Positions 51,809-61,181 are shown, numbered from the stretch's first letter. The stretch is DNA of 64,000 nt from Erysipelotrichia bacterium (GCA_012520255.1 JAAYOQ010000010.1:1-64000), one strand, 5' to 3'. Notes: generated by a model not told the origin, from the letters alone. Made by a program: numbers and translations.

Positions 51809-52312
51809 CTATTTCAATAATGGAGTTATTTTTTCATACAATAATGGCACAATAATTAAATCAACTATCATTGTTGGAATAATGTATGAAGCATTGTAGC
51901 TTAGTGAACCCCAAAACGGAACTTCCCATACCACAATTCCTGCTATTGTTGAAAATGCAAGTCTGATTAGACTGGTAACTATAATACCACAATATAACTT
52001 TTTATAGTTTTTAAACAGACTGCTTAAGCCATATACCCCATAGGCAAACAAATAATCAAAAAGGAAACTGAACATTCCATAATAATTTACTGAGCCGGTC
52101 ACTAACATTAAGAAAACTGCTACTACACAAACTATTACTCCCTTTTTCCAGCCCAAGTGATAGCTTGATAATATTAAGGCAATTGTTCCTAATGATAATC
52201 TTCCTCCTTGAGGCATAACAAACAAATTAAATGTGTTAGCTAGAAAATCTAACACCACAAATAATGCTCCATATAAAGCAATATAAACTAAACTCTTAAT
52301 TTTCTGATTCAT
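51809..52312 (-). CDS. thiT: Energy-coupling-factor thiamine transporter S component
   Basis: A 167-residue membrane protein with six segments that binds thiamine and hands it to a shared ECF energising module. The signature region MPQGGRLSLGTIALILSSYHLGWKKG and the GSVNYYGMFSFLFDYLFAYG and PFWGSLSYNASYI blocks supply the aromatic thiamine pocket. The ATG at 52312 is right after a hairpin that hides the ribosome site; an upstream in-frame TTG lies inside that regulatory structure and is rejected. The TPP riboswitch upstream confirms the function. Confidence 0.95.
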   Translation of the reverse strand: MNQKIKSLVYIALYGALFVVLDFLANTFNLFVMPQGGRLSLGTIALILSSYHLGWKKGVIVCVVAVFLMLVTGSVNYYGMFSFLFDYLFAYGVYGLSSLFKNYKKLYCGIIVTSLIRLAFSTIAGIVVWEVPFWGSLSYNASYIIPTMIVDLIIVPLLYEKITPLLK

Positions 52313-52340
52313 AAAAAAACACCTTTCTACAGGTGCCAAG
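52313..52340 (-). promoter_or_regulatory. Expression platform of the thiT riboswitch
   Basis: CACCT pairs with AGGTG around GTAGAA (52320-52335) and a T7 run directly precedes the ATG. The stem contains the AAAGGTG ribosome site, so the same hairpin can block translation and also looks like a terminator. Confidence 0.7.
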
Positions 52341-52415
52341 AAACTTAGATCTTCCTACGCTAGTATTAACTAGATCAGGTCTAAGGGTATTTCTCAGCAT
52401 TACGCACCCCTGTCT
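52341..52415 (-). ncRNA. TPP riboswitch (THI element)
   Basis: On the minus strand the conserved core is complete: GGGGTGC at the 5' side, GCTGAGAAATACCCTT, then GACCTGATCTAG with the second arm TAATACTAGCGTAGGAA. These are the pyrimidine- and pyrophosphate-binding parts of the aptamer. It controls thiT and the DUF402 gene; TPP binding should switch them off. Confidence 0.95.
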
Positions 52416-52474
52416 GACTTCATTATAGATTGTTTAAGAATAATTGTCTATAATTAATGACAGAGGTATCCATT

Positions 52475-52921
52475 ATGAGTCTTGATGAAAAATTAAAAAT
52501 ATTTATAGCTGATGAAGAATACTTAATTTCGCTGCTTTCTAATACCAGTGCTTTTTTTAATGAACATTTAGAAAATATTAACTGGGTTGGATATTATCTA
52601 TATAAAGATAACCAGCTGATATTAGGTCCTTTTCAGGGAAAAACAGCCTGTGAAATTATTCCACTAAATAAAGGAGTTTGTGGACACTGTGCCACAACTA
52701 AAAAAACAATTGTGGTTGATGATGTTTACAACTTTATCGGACATATCGTTTGCGATAGTGCTTCAAATAGCGAAATTGTTCTTCCAATTATTGTTGATAA
52801 TCAGTTGTTTGGAGTGTTAGATATCGATTCTCCAATTAAATCAAGGTTTACCAACAGGGATAAAGATATTTTAGAAAACTGTGTAAAAATTCTACAGGAC
52901 AAAATTCAAGAACTAATTTAA
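52475..52921 (+). CDS. Free methionine-R-sulfoxide reductase (GAF domain)
   Basis: A 148-residue GAF-fold enzyme that repairs free methionine sulfoxide with thioredoxin. The motifs WVGYYLYKDNQLILGPFQGKTACEIIP, KGVCGHCA and GHIVCDSASNSEIVLPI hold the three Cys of the family (ACE, VCG and VCD). The ATG at 52475 is preferred over one 18 bases upstream, because AGAGGT precedes it and a TATAAT at 52449 would put transcription start near the upstream codon. It fits with the oxidative-defence genes at 23-29 kb. Confidence 0.9.
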   Translation: MSLDEKLKIFIADEEYLISLLSNTSAFFNEHLENINWVGYYLYKDNQLILGPFQGKTACEIIPLNKGVCGHCATTKKTIVVDDVYNFIGHIVCDSASNSEIVLPIIVDNQLFGVLDIDSPIKSRFTNRDKDILENCVKILQDKIQELI

Positions 52922-53250
52922 TCGCATTACTTTGTCAATAAAAGAAACAGCTTATGATAAATGAACAAAAACAACGCCTAAGCATACCTAAACAGGAAAT
53001 AACAGAATATCAATCCGAAAGTTCTGAACCTATCAGGGTATTGTATTTATCCCAATGATATTTTCGCTGTTATCTTTCTTATAAAAGTCCAATGTAAAAT
53101 TAATTTGGATTCTGGATAAAAGATTAATATTGAATGAATTGATAAATTGAAAAATGCGCAATTAAAATTCAATTTATCTATATGTCGCCATTTATCATTA
53201 ATAATTCTATAGTAAATACAAAGAGTGTAAAAACGAAGATTGTTCCACTT
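52922..53250. other. Intergenic region, possibly decayed
   Basis: About 330 bp without a supported gene. Short stretches in the minus direction read like protein but are broken by stops in all frames. Nothing recognised. Confidence 0.4.
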
Positions 53251-53252
53251 AT

Positions 53253-53283
53253 AAAAAAGAAGCCTGTTTTGCTTCTTTTTTAC
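53253..53283 (-). terminator. Terminator of gdhA
   Basis: AAAAAGAAGC pairs with GCTTCTTTTT around a CTGTTTT loop. The structure is symmetric enough to work on both strands. Confidence 0.85.
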
Positions 53284-53318
53284 TATCCATTTTCCGTTTA
53301 AATTCTTAAGAACTCTTA

Positions 53319-54572
53319 TTAGTACCAGCCTCTAAGCTTCATCGCATCAGCTACCACTTTAATTGAATACATATAGGCAGCTTCTCTCATTGAAGTATCA
53401 TTATATTCTTGATATAAACTCCAAATGTTCTCAAACGCTTTTCTCATTGCAGCTTTTGCCTCCATCAATACTTTTTCTTCACTCCAGGTATAGCCATATA
53501 AATTCTGTACCCACTCAAAATAAGAAACCGTTACTCCACCAGCATTAGTTAGAATATCAGGAGAAACAAAAATTTCTCTTTCCTTAAATATTTTATCAGC
53601 CTCAATTGTTGTCGGCCCGTTGGCAGCCTCAATTACTGCTCTTGCCTTTATTTTTTTCGCAATTTCATCATCAATCGCATTTTCCAAAGCAGCAGGAATT
53701 AGCAGATCAACATTTAAGGTCCAAAACTTATCCATATCAATCACTTTAACACCCTCAAACTCGGCAATATTTTTATTTGATTTTCTAAACTCCATCAGCG
53801 ATTCAACATCAATGCCATCTTCTTTATAAATCGCAAATGCTTTGCCATTATAAAACTCAGCAATTGATACAACCTTTATTTTTTCATCTGTCAGTGATTT
53901 ACATGTATAACTTCCTACATTACCAAAACCCTGAACAGCAGCGCTTGCTTCTTGAGGTTTTTTGCCTGTTTTCTCTAAAAAACACTTGGCAATCTCAACT
54001 ACACCCACACCCGTTGCCTGAGTTCTTCCTAAAGAGCCTTTCAACAAAACAGGCTTGCCTGTAATCACGCCAGGCTCTTGATGCCCTTTAATCTTCTCAT
54101 ACTCATCCAACATCCAAGACATCACCTGAGCATTAGAACCAACATCAGGAGCTGGAATATCAATTCGATCTCCTAAATATTTATAAATCATTTTAACATA
54201 CCCTCTGGCTAATTGTTCTAATTCATCTGGTGATAATTCAAGCGGGTTAACACTTATGCCACCCTTGCCTCCACCATAAGGAAGCCCTACAACACCACAT
54301 TTAAAAGTCATCAAAATCGAAAGAGCCTTTACCTCATCTAAATCTACATCCTGGTGGAAGCGAATGCCACCTTTATATGGTCCAACCGCATTATTATGTT
54401 GTGCACGATAGCCCTTAAATGTCTTGATTGTTCCATCATCCATCTTTACAGGGATGCTAACTTCCAAAACTCTTTGAGGCTCTTTTAAAAGCTCATAAAC
54501 ATCTTCTGACAATCCTAACTTATTAATCGCAATTCTAATTTGAGTTTGCGCATTTTTTAATACTTCAGACAT
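53319..54572 (-). CDS. gdhA: Glutamate dehydrogenase (Glu/Leu/Phe/Val dehydrogenase family)
   Basis: It interconverts glutamate and 2-oxoglutarate with ammonia. The 417-residue length fits the hexameric catabolic type found in anaerobes. The active lysine is in PYGGGKGGISVNP (residues about 97-109), the second Lys region is GYRAQHN, the dinucleotide motif is VQGFGNVGSYTCK, and DILTNAGGVTVSYFEWVQN is diagnostic. A TAGGAGG site precedes the ATG. Monocistronic. Confidence 0.95.
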   Translation of the reverse strand: MSEVLKNAQTQIRIAINKLGLSEDVYELLKEPQRVLEVSIPVKMDDGTIKTFKGYRAQHNNAVGPYKGGIRFHQDVDLDEVKALSILMTFKCGVVGLPYGGGKGGISVNPLELSPDELEQLARGYVKMIYKYLGDRIDIPAPDVGSNAQVMSWMLDEYEKIKGHQEPGVITGKPVLLKGSLGRTQATGVGVVEIAKCFLEKTGKKPQEASAAVQGFGNVGSYTCKSLTDEKIKVVSIAEFYNGKAFAIYKEDGIDVESLMEFRKSNKNIAEFEGVKVIDMDKFWTLNVDLLIPAALENAIDDEIAKKIKARAVIEAANGPTTIEADKIFKEREIFVSPDILTNAGGVTVSYFEWVQNLYGYTWSEEKVLMEAKAAMRKAFENIWSLYQEYNDTSMREAAYMYSIKVVADAMKLRGWY

Positions 54573-54840
54573 ATAAATCCTCCTAATTTATGATTAATTA
54601 AAACTAACTATTTATATCTTACACCATAAAAACAATAAATAACATTTCTAATTTTATTTTTCAACCTTAAAGGAAATAATTAGAAATTAATAATTAATTA
54701 CCTGTAGTTTTTTTTCCTTTTTAAAAAAAGCTTATCTGGTTAAGAAATTAAAATTTATGATCATACTAATTGCGCTGTTTGTTTTTCATATCCTTTTTAG
54801 CGTCCTGCATTGTAAGATTATTATGATATCAATTCTTTTA
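54573..54840. other. Intergenic region upstream of gdhA
   Basis: About 270 bp without a gene. It should contain the gdhA promoter on the minus strand. No riboswitch or palindrome of note was recognised. Confidence 0.4.
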
Positions 54841-54868
54841 ATAAAAAGAATAGTGCTTTACACTATTC
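54841..54868 (-). terminator. Terminator of the thrC-thrB-thrR operon
   Basis: On the minus strand GAATAGTG (54868-54861) pairs with CACTATTC (54855-54848), followed by TTTTT. The thrR stop codon lies inside the first arm. Confidence 0.88.
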
Positions 54869-55300
54869 AAAAGCAATTAATTTTACATCTTTAACTTGTT
54901 TTAAAACCTTTAATTCTTTAATCAATTCATTCATACTGATATTTATTTCTGTAATATCTATAGATATTATTACATTAGCGATTTCATTTACTGGTAATGA
55001 TTGAGATATTGTAAGTATGCTTATTTTATTATTCTTTAGAATATCTAATACTCCTGATAAACTTCCCGGAAGATGAATCAGATCCACACTTAAAATAGCT
55101 TTTTTTGTAAACTTGCTTTCTTCTGGTAAAAACACATAATCTTTATACTTATAATAAGTGCTTCTTGAAATACCCACAGCTTTAACAGCTTCACTGATAT
55201 TGGGATATTTTTTCTCTTTCATAGCCTGATTGACTTCTGTTACTTTAATAAAATAATCAGGCAATACCTTTTTATGTATAATCAGATAATCTTTAGACAT
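54863..55300 (-). CDS. thrR: UPF0735 ACT-domain regulator (ThrR-like)
   Basis: A 145-residue protein with an N-terminal helix-turn-helix-like part (NISEAVKAVGISRSTYYKYKDYVF) and a C-terminal ACT domain (ILSVDLIHLPGSLSGVLDILKNN...VKLIAFE). It belongs to the UPF0735/PheB family, whose Bacillus subtilis member ThrR represses the threonine genes. Its position as the last gene of thrC-thrB, opposite hom-aspartokinase-asd, strongly supports the same role with threonine or a related amino acid sensed by the ACT domain. Confidence 0.88.
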   Translation of the reverse strand: MSKDYLIIHKKVLPDYFIKVTEVNQAMKEKKYPNISEAVKAVGISRSTYYKYKDYVFLPEESKFTKKAILSVDLIHLPGSLSGVLDILKNNKISILTISQSLPVNEIANVIISIDITEINISMNELIKELKVLKQVKDVKLIAFE

Positions 55301-56170
55301 TTATATTTCCTCCACTTTAATTAAAGAATTATGTATTTTACAATCTATTAACTGCCAAGCATTTTTTGTTTTAGAAATATCTATTCTTTTAGAAAAATTA
55401 TCATCATTTGATATTGCCAAACAGGTTGGCCCTGATCCACTGATCATGAATGCATAGGCTCCTTTATTTAGACATTCTTCTTTTAACAGATCATAATCTG
55501 GTATTAATGTTTTTCTATATGGCTCATGTATCTTATCATTATTTGATAATCTAAGAATCTTATCATCTCCATCATTTAATGAAAGGCAAAAACCGATAAT
55601 CTTAGATAAATTGGAAATGGCATCTTCCTTTGAATATGAAGATGGTAAAACTGTTCTAGCTTTGTTGGTTGAGATTTCGAAATCTGGAATTAATACAGTA
55701 AATTTATATTTTTTATCAACAACGATTCTTTTGGCATAGGAAATATTATTATGCACAAAACTTGCATTAAACCCTCCGAAAATAGCCGGAGCAATATTAT
55801 CCGGATGCCCTTCTATAGATGTACATATTTGAAACAGTTCTTGAATTGTCAGTTTATTATCATTTAAACAGTTAGCCACTATTGCACCAGCTACTATTAA
55901 AGAGGCACTGGAACCTAAACCTCTGGCAATTGGAATATCAGCAGCTATTTTCAAATTTATGTTTTTAAAAGTGTTTAATTTTTCATTTACTTTATCAAAG
56001 GCAACCATAAAAAGATTATTTCTATTTTGATATTTTTTATCCACCCCTTCTATTACCAGCTCTTCACTTTCTTTGAAGTAGAAAGTATTATAAATATTTA
56101 GTGCTATACCTAAAGTATCAAAACCTACTCCAAGGTTGGCGCTGGTTGCAGGTACTTTAATTTTAAACAT
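55301..56170 (-). CDS. thrB: Homoserine kinase
   Basis: A 289-residue GHMP kinase that phosphorylates homoserine. N-terminal VPATSANLGVGFDTLGIAL, the phosphate loop PIARGLGSSASLIVAGA near residue 85, and the C-terminal MISGSGPTCLAI are the three GHMP motifs. It overlaps the thrC 3' end by eight bases and abuts thrR. Confidence 0.96.
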   Translation of the reverse strand: MFKIKVPATSANLGVGFDTLGIALNIYNTFYFKESEELVIEGVDKKYQNRNNLFMVAFDKVNEKLNTFKNINLKIAADIPIARGLGSSASLIVAGAIVANCLNDNKLTIQELFQICTSIEGHPDNIAPAIFGGFNASFVHNNISYAKRIVVDKKYKFTVLIPDFEISTNKARTVLPSSYSKEDAISNLSKIIGFCLSLNDGDDKILRLSNNDKIHEPYRKTLIPDYDLLKEECLNKGAYAFMISGSGPTCLAISNDDNFSKRIDISKTKNAWQLIDCKIHNSLIKVEEI

Positions 56171-57638
56171 TTAATTTTTCCATCCTTTCAATTACATAAT
56201 CTCTTCCTTCAGCAATTTCTATTGTCTTATTATGCAGAATTTCCAATTTGTTAATATCTTTTAAATTTAATGGAATTTCTTCCCTGGATATCTGCGCCAG
56301 TTTTTCCATTGCCTCTATTTCCTCTTTTATATCAGCTTTTGTAATTGAATCTGATACACTGATTGGAAATTTAAAAGGTGAAGCTGTCGCAAGAATGATA
56401 TTCTGATGTTTGTCTTTGTATTTACTGCTAGCATGATAGGCGATGGCAGTATGAGGATCTATCAGTCTTTTATCACGGTGAAATGCTCTATGTATTGCCT
56501 GGCTGCACTTTTTTTCACTAACGTATATTCCCACAAAAGACTCTTGCAGTTTAGAAAGCATTTCTTTATCTATTTCATATCTTCCCTTAATTTTTAAATC
56601 AGACATATATTGTTTAATTTTTTCGTCATCAAAATCACTGAGTATAAACAATAATCTTTCTAAATTACTAGATATTAATATATCCATAGAAGGGGACATG
56701 GTGGTATAAAATTTTCTATTTATATCATAAATTCCGGTATTAATAAAATCGACTAAAACGTTATTTTTATTCGCCGCACATACCAATTTATTTATTGGGC
56801 AGCCAATTAATTTAGCAAAATACCCAGCCAGGATATCTCCAAAGTTTCCTGTCGGCACAATAAAATTTACCTTTTCATTCAGCTTGATAACTTTATTTTT
56901 AACTAACACCAGATAGGCTTTAAAATAGTAAACAACCTGTGGTATCAGTCTGCCGATATTAATTGAATTAGCGCTTGATAATTGAACATTATTGTAAATT
57001 TCATTAATTTGACGGTCTTCATAAATTGTTTTAACCAATCTTTGACAAGCATCAAAATTTCCTCTAACAGATACCACATCAACATTATTTCCTTTAGTAG
57101 TATTCATTTGTCTTTCTTGAATTTTACTGACCCCGTCTTTAGGATAGAATACCGTAATATAGATATTCTTTACATTTTTAAAGGCTTCTAATGCAGCTTT
57201 ACCTGTATCTCCGCTTGTAGCTGTTAAGATGTATATTTTTTTATTTTCAGCATGAGTTTTATAAGCTGTACTTAATAGATGAGGTAGAATTGTTAAAGCT
57301 ACATCTTTGAAAGCTGAAGTTGGCCCATGATAAAGTTCTAATAAAAAATCCTCTCCTATTTCACTTACCAGAACAACATCATCTGTCGCAAATGAATCAG
57401 TATAGGCCTTTATGACACATGTTTTTATTTCTTTTTCAGTAAAATCATCAAAAATCTCTGAAAGTATGTATGTTGCCAGTTCCTGATAATTTAAATCTGA
57501 ACATTTATCTAAGTCTATTTTAATATCATCCAGTTTTACAGGCGTATAAAGGCCGCCATCTTTTGCCAGCCCCTGAATAATAGCTTCTTTTGAAAAAACG
57601 ACATTTTCTTTATTTCTTGTACTTACAAATTTACGCAT
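56163..57638 (-). CDS. thrC: Threonine synthase
   Basis: A PLP enzyme turning O-phosphohomoserine into threonine. The 491-residue length and the N-terminal STRNKENVVFSKEAIIQGLAKDGGLY are those of the long (E. coli/fungal-like) class. The PLP lysine is in HGPTSAFKDVALTILPHLL, and LTATSGDTGKAALEAF and PTGNFGDILAGYFAK form the phosphate and pyridine pocket. It is first in the operon, with AAGGAGA upstream and a promoter overlapping that of hom. Confidence 0.96.
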   Translation of the reverse strand: MRKFVSTRNKENVVFSKEAIIQGLAKDGGLYTPVKLDDIKIDLDKCSDLNYQELATYILSEIFDDFTEKEIKTCVIKAYTDSFATDDVVLVSEIGEDFLLELYHGPTSAFKDVALTILPHLLSTAYKTHAENKKIYILTATSGDTGKAALEAFKNVKNIYITVFYPKDGVSKIQERQMNTTKGNNVDVVSVRGNFDACQRLVKTIYEDRQINEIYNNVQLSSANSINIGRLIPQVVYYFKAYLVLVKNKVIKLNEKVNFIVPTGNFGDILAGYFAKLIGCPINKLVCAANKNNVLVDFINTGIYDINRKFYTTMSPSMDILISSNLERLLFILSDFDDEKIKQYMSDLKIKGRYEIDKEMLSKLQESFVGIYVSEKKCSQAIHRAFHRDKRLIDPHTAIAYHASSKYKDKHQNIILATASPFKFPISVSDSITKADIKEEIEAMEKLAQISREEIPLNLKDINKLEILHNKTIEIAEGRDYVIERMEKLNV

Positions 57639-57647
57639 AATTTCTCC

Positions 57648-57702
57648 TTGATTACATCTAGAAAGAATGATACTATGTTTTTATTGTAAAAACAAGTGTT
57701 TT
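57648..57702. promoter_or_regulatory. Overlapping divergent promoters of thrC and hom with palindromes
   Basis: Plus strand (hom): TTGATT (57648-57653), 17 bp, TACTAT (57671-57676). Minus strand (thrC): TTGTTT (57695-57690), 17 bp, TATCAT (57672-57667). The two -10 boxes share bases. GTTTTT-ATTGT-AAAAAC (57677-57693) and AAAAAC-AAGT-GTTTTT (57688-57703) are overlapping inverted repeats and a candidate operator. Confidence 0.7.
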
Positions 57703-57722
57703 TCCAGGAAGGACAGTAAATT

Positions 57723-58871
57723 ATGAAAATTGCGTTATTAGGACATGGAAATGTCGGAAGTGGTGTATCTGCCATCATAGATAAAGGTAATACAAGTTTT
57801 ACAGAACAATTAAAAATTAAAAAAATTCTTGTAAAAGATGAAAGTGAAGCTACTGATGAAAGGATGGTTTTTAATATTGATGATGCTTTAGATAATGATA
57901 TTGATATCGTAGTTGAGTGCTTGGGAGGACTAAAGTTTCCTTTTGCTTGCATCTCTAAAGCATTAAATATGAAAAAACATGTAGTAACTAGTAATAAAAA
58001 AGTTATGGCTACCTATTATGATGAACTGATAAGTTTGGCGAAGAAAAATGATGTCAACATTGTTTTTGAAGCTAGTGTCGGTGGTGGAATTCCAATCATG
58101 TCTAATATCAGACATACCAAACGAGTTGATAAAATTAATAGTTTTATCGGAATATTTAATGGCACCACCAACTTCATCTTAGATAAGATGTCTAAAGAAA
58201 AACAAGGTTTCAAAGAAGCATTAATACAGGCTCAGAAATTAGGCTATGCAGAAAGCAATCCCAGTGATGATATAGATGGCTGTGATGTAAAATATAAGTG
58301 TTGTCTAACTGGTAATATGGTTTGGGATACATCTTTAAATTTAGATGATATAACCACTTTTGGCATCAGGACAGTTAGTCAAAAAGATATTGATTTTGCT
58401 ATAAATCATCAGTTAACACTAAAACTTGTTGGAAGAGGCATAAAAACAGAAGGACAGGTACAAGTTTTCGTTCTACCTGAGTATATTTCGAATGATGATA
58501 CATTGGCTCATATTCCTTTAAATTTAAATTGTATTGTATTTAAAAGTGATAATTTAGGTGCCACATCTTATATTGGACAAGGAGCAGGAACATTCCCTAC
58601 AGCTCATGCAGTAGTACAAGATATAGTTTCGTTATTGAACAACGAAAATTTAAAAATCAGTACTGATAATAAAGTTGATATTAACAACAGGGAATACATA
58701 AGCAAATTTTACATAAGAACTGAAAACTTAGAGTATTTCAAGGATTATATTTATAAAAAAATAGCCTCAGATGTAATAATCACTGAGCCTATAAATTTAT
58801 TTAAATTAAAAGATTTAATTGAAAAAACAGATGATAAAAATCTGTTTGTAGCAGGAGTTTGTTATGATTAA
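57723..58871 (+). CDS. hom: Homoserine dehydrogenase
   Basis: It reduces aspartate semialdehyde to homoserine. The 382-residue protein has the dinucleotide motif LLGHGNVGSGVSAII, the catalytic region EASVGGGIPIM...NGTTNFILDKM, and FAESNPSDDIDG-like YAESNPSDDIDGCDVKYK with the catalytic Asp/Lys. The C-terminal 60 residues (REYISKFYIRTENLEYF) are a short ACT-like end. GGAAGG precedes the ATG. The start of the aspartokinase gene overlaps its stop by eight bases. Confidence 0.95.
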   Translation: MKIALLGHGNVGSGVSAIIDKGNTSFTEQLKIKKILVKDESEATDERMVFNIDDALDNDIDIVVECLGGLKFPFACISKALNMKKHVVTSNKKVMATYYDELISLAKKNDVNIVFEASVGGGIPIMSNIRHTKRVDKINSFIGIFNGTTNFILDKMSKEKQGFKEALIQAQKLGYAESNPSDDIDGCDVKYKCCLTGNMVWDTSLNLDDITTFGIRTVSQKDIDFAINHQLTLKLVGRGIKTEGQVQVFVLPEYISNDDTLAHIPLNLNCIVFKSDNLGATSYIGQGAGTFPTAHAVVQDIVSLLNNENLKISTDNKVDINNREYISKFYIRTENLEYFKDYIYKKIASDVIITEPINLFKLKDLIEKTDDKNLFVAGVCYD

Positions 58872-60201
58872 GGTAGTTAAGTTTGGTGGAAGTTCACTGG
58901 CCAGTGCAACTCAGTTTAAAAAAGTTAAAAACATTATTGATAGCGATAAAGACAGAATTTTTATTGTTGCCAGTGCTTGTGGCAAGTCTGATAATGAAGA
59001 TCATAAAGTTACTGATTTACTTTATTTATGTCATGCACATATTAAGTTTGGAGTATCTTATGATGATTTATTTAATATGATTTATAACAAGTACATGGAC
59101 ATTAAAAAAGAACTGCATTTAGAAATTGATTTGGAAAAAGAATTCAAAGTTATTAAAAATTTAATGAACAAAGATATCAGTATTGATTATCTTGTTTCTA
59201 GAGGAGAATATCTGACTGCTAAATGTTTGGCTGAATATTTAAACGGACAGTTCATTGATGCCAGTGAAGTTATTTCCTTTAATTATGATGGTAAAGTCAA
59301 TTTTGAAAGAAGTGAACAAAATTTAAGAAGTAAAATAGAAAATGGAAGAAGAGTTGTAATTCCTGGATTCTATGGTGCTTTGCCTAACGGTACAATAAAA
59401 GTTATGTCCAGGGGTGGTAGTGATATCAGTGGTTCTATCTTGGCCAATATCGTAAATGCAGACGTTTATGAAAATTGGACAGATGTTTCAGGATTGTTGA
59501 TAGCTGATCCTAGAATTGTAGATAATCCTGAGACTATTAATTATATTACCTATGATGAGCTTAGAGAGCTTAGTTATATGGGAGCTAACATAATACATGA
59601 TGAGGCAATTTTTCCAGTAAGTGAAAAGAACATTCCTATCAATATAAGAAATACCAATAAACCAGAACATCCTGGTACTATGATTTTAAATGATTGCAGT
59701 AAGCAAGATGCCATAAAGCCACCTAATTTCATTACCGGAATTTCTGGTAAGAAAAACTTCTCTGTAATAACCGTTAACAAGCCTCAGATTTCTCGTGAGA
59801 TTGGTAGATTAAGAAAAACATTACAAGTGTTTGAAGATTTCAATATTTCTGTTGAGAGTGTTCCTTCAGGTGTCGATTCCTTTAGTGTAATTGTTGAAAC
59901 TGAGGCAATTGAAAAAGTGATTTATGAAATTATTGCCAGATTGAAAAAGGATTTAATCTGCGACAACGTTACAGTTATTGATAAGATAGCTTTAATCGCA
60001 GTTGTCGGCAGAGGCATGAAAAACAAGCCCGGAATGTCAGGCCTGTTGTTTGGCCAGCTTGGTAAAAACAACATTAATATCAGAATTATAAATCAGGCCG
60101 CTGATGAGATTGATATTATCATTGGTGTTGACAATGCTGATTTCGAAAAAACAATTAGATGCATCTACAATAAATTTATTACCAGGAGTGCTTTATTATG
60201 A
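58864..60201 (+). CDS. lysC: Aspartate kinase
   Basis: First enzyme of the aspartate pathway, 445 residues. The kinase part has VVKFGGSSLASA at the start, SRGEYLTAKCLAEYL, and GRRVVIPGFYGALPNGTIKVMSRGGSDISG. Two ACT domains follow (FSVITVNKPQISREIGRLRK; IALIAVVGRGMKNKPGMSGLLFGQLGKNNINIRIINQ), so feedback inhibition by lysine or threonine is likely. The gene overlaps both neighbours, giving a tight hom-lysC-asd message. Its placement with threonine genes suggests the threonine branch. Confidence 0.95.
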   Translation: MIKVVKFGGSSLASATQFKKVKNIIDSDKDRIFIVASACGKSDNEDHKVTDLLYLCHAHIKFGVSYDDLFNMIYNKYMDIKKELHLEIDLEKEFKVIKNLMNKDISIDYLVSRGEYLTAKCLAEYLNGQFIDASEVISFNYDGKVNFERSEQNLRSKIENGRRVVIPGFYGALPNGTIKVMSRGGSDISGSILANIVNADVYENWTDVSGLLIADPRIVDNPETINYITYDELRELSYMGANIIHDEAIFPVSEKNIPINIRNTNKPEHPGTMILNDCSKQDAIKPPNFITGISGKKNFSVITVNKPQISREIGRLRKTLQVFEDFNISVESVPSGVDSFSVIVETEAIEKVIYEIIARLKKDLICDNVTVIDKIALIAVVGRGMKNKPGMSGLLFGQLGKNNINIRIINQAADEIDIIIGVDNADFEKTIRCIYNKFITRSALL

Positions 60202-61181
60202 AAATAGGAATATTAGGTGCCACAGGTGCAGTTGGCAGACAAATGATGGAATGTTTGATTGAACAAAATATTAAAGTTGATGAACTAAGACTTATGGCCA
60301 GTCATAGAAGTGTGGGAAAAGAATTCGAGTTTAAAGGCAAAACATTAAAAGTTATTGAAGCTAAAGAAGATAGTTTTGAAGGTTTAGATGTCGTATTGGG
60401 TGCTGCAGGGGGAAAATCGTCTAAATATTTTGCCCCCTTCATTAAAAAAGCAGGAGCTGTATTCATAGATAACAGCAGTGCTTTCAGATTATGTGATGAT
60501 GTTCCTTTAATTGTTCCAGAAATCAATGGTGCAGATGCCAAAAACCATAACGGAATTATCGCAAATCCAAATTGTAGCACTATTATTGCATTTATGGCTC
60601 TATATGGTATTAATAAAAAATCTAACCTTACCAAAATGATTGTCAGTACCTATCAAGCTGTCAGTGGTGCTGGCATTGAAGGAGTTGCTGAACTACAAAA
60701 TCAGGTTGAGGCAATATCAGGTGGTAAAAACATAGAAACCAATATTTTTGCTCATCAGATTGCTTATAACTGTATTCCTTCAATTGGAGCATATTTAGAT
60801 GACGGCTATACAGATGAAGAAATGAAAATGCAAAATGAAGGAAGAAAAATAATGCATTTACCTGATTTGGATGTTACCTGCACTTGTGTCAGGGTTCCAG
60901 TAATTAGAAGTCATAGTATTTCTATTAGTTTTGCAACCGAAAAACCTTTAACAATAGAAGAAATTAAAGAGGCCATTTCTAATAGTAAAGGTGTTAAATT
61001 GATGGATGATGGAGCAAACAATATCTATCCTATGCCTATAAGTACCAGTGATAACGATATCATCGAAGTTGGTAGAATCAGAGAAGATAAAGTAATAGGT
61101 GGTTATTCATTATTCTGTAGTGGAGATCAGATTAGAAAAGGAGCTGCCAGTAATACCGTAGCTATTATCAAGTGTTTATAG
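60198..61181 (+). CDS. asd: Aspartate-semialdehyde dehydrogenase
   Basis: It reduces aspartyl phosphate to aspartate semialdehyde. The 327 residues have the NADP motif GILGATGAVGRQMM, catalytic Cys in NPNCSTIIAFMAL (near 129), the substrate Arg/His region VRVPVIRSHSISI (His near 237), and AVSGAGIEGVAELQNQ. The ATG overlaps the aspartokinase stop by four bases. Last gene of the operon. Confidence 0.96.
   Translation: MKIGILGATGAVGRQMMECLIEQNIKVDELRLMASHRSVGKEFEFKGKTLKVIEAKEDSFEGLDVVLGAAGGKSSKYFAPFIKKAGAVFIDNSSAFRLCDDVPLIVPEINGADAKNHNGIIANPNCSTIIAFMALYGINKKSNLTKMIVSTYQAVSGAGIEGVAELQNQVEAISGGKNIETNIFAHQIAYNCIPSIGAYLDDGYTDEEMKMQNEGRKIMHLPDLDVTCTCVRVPVIRSHSISISFATEKPLTIEEIKEAISNSKGVKLMDDGANNIYPMPISTSDNDIIEVGRIREDKVIGGYSLFCSGDQIRKGAASNTVAIIKCL

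Noticed and set aside
52313-52339. ThiT start at TTG 52339
   Set aside because: It lies inside the riboswitch expression platform and would encode a charged extension not seen in the family.
52922-53250. Decayed gene on the minus strand
   Set aside because: Protein-like fragments occur but stops interrupt every frame, and no family could be named.
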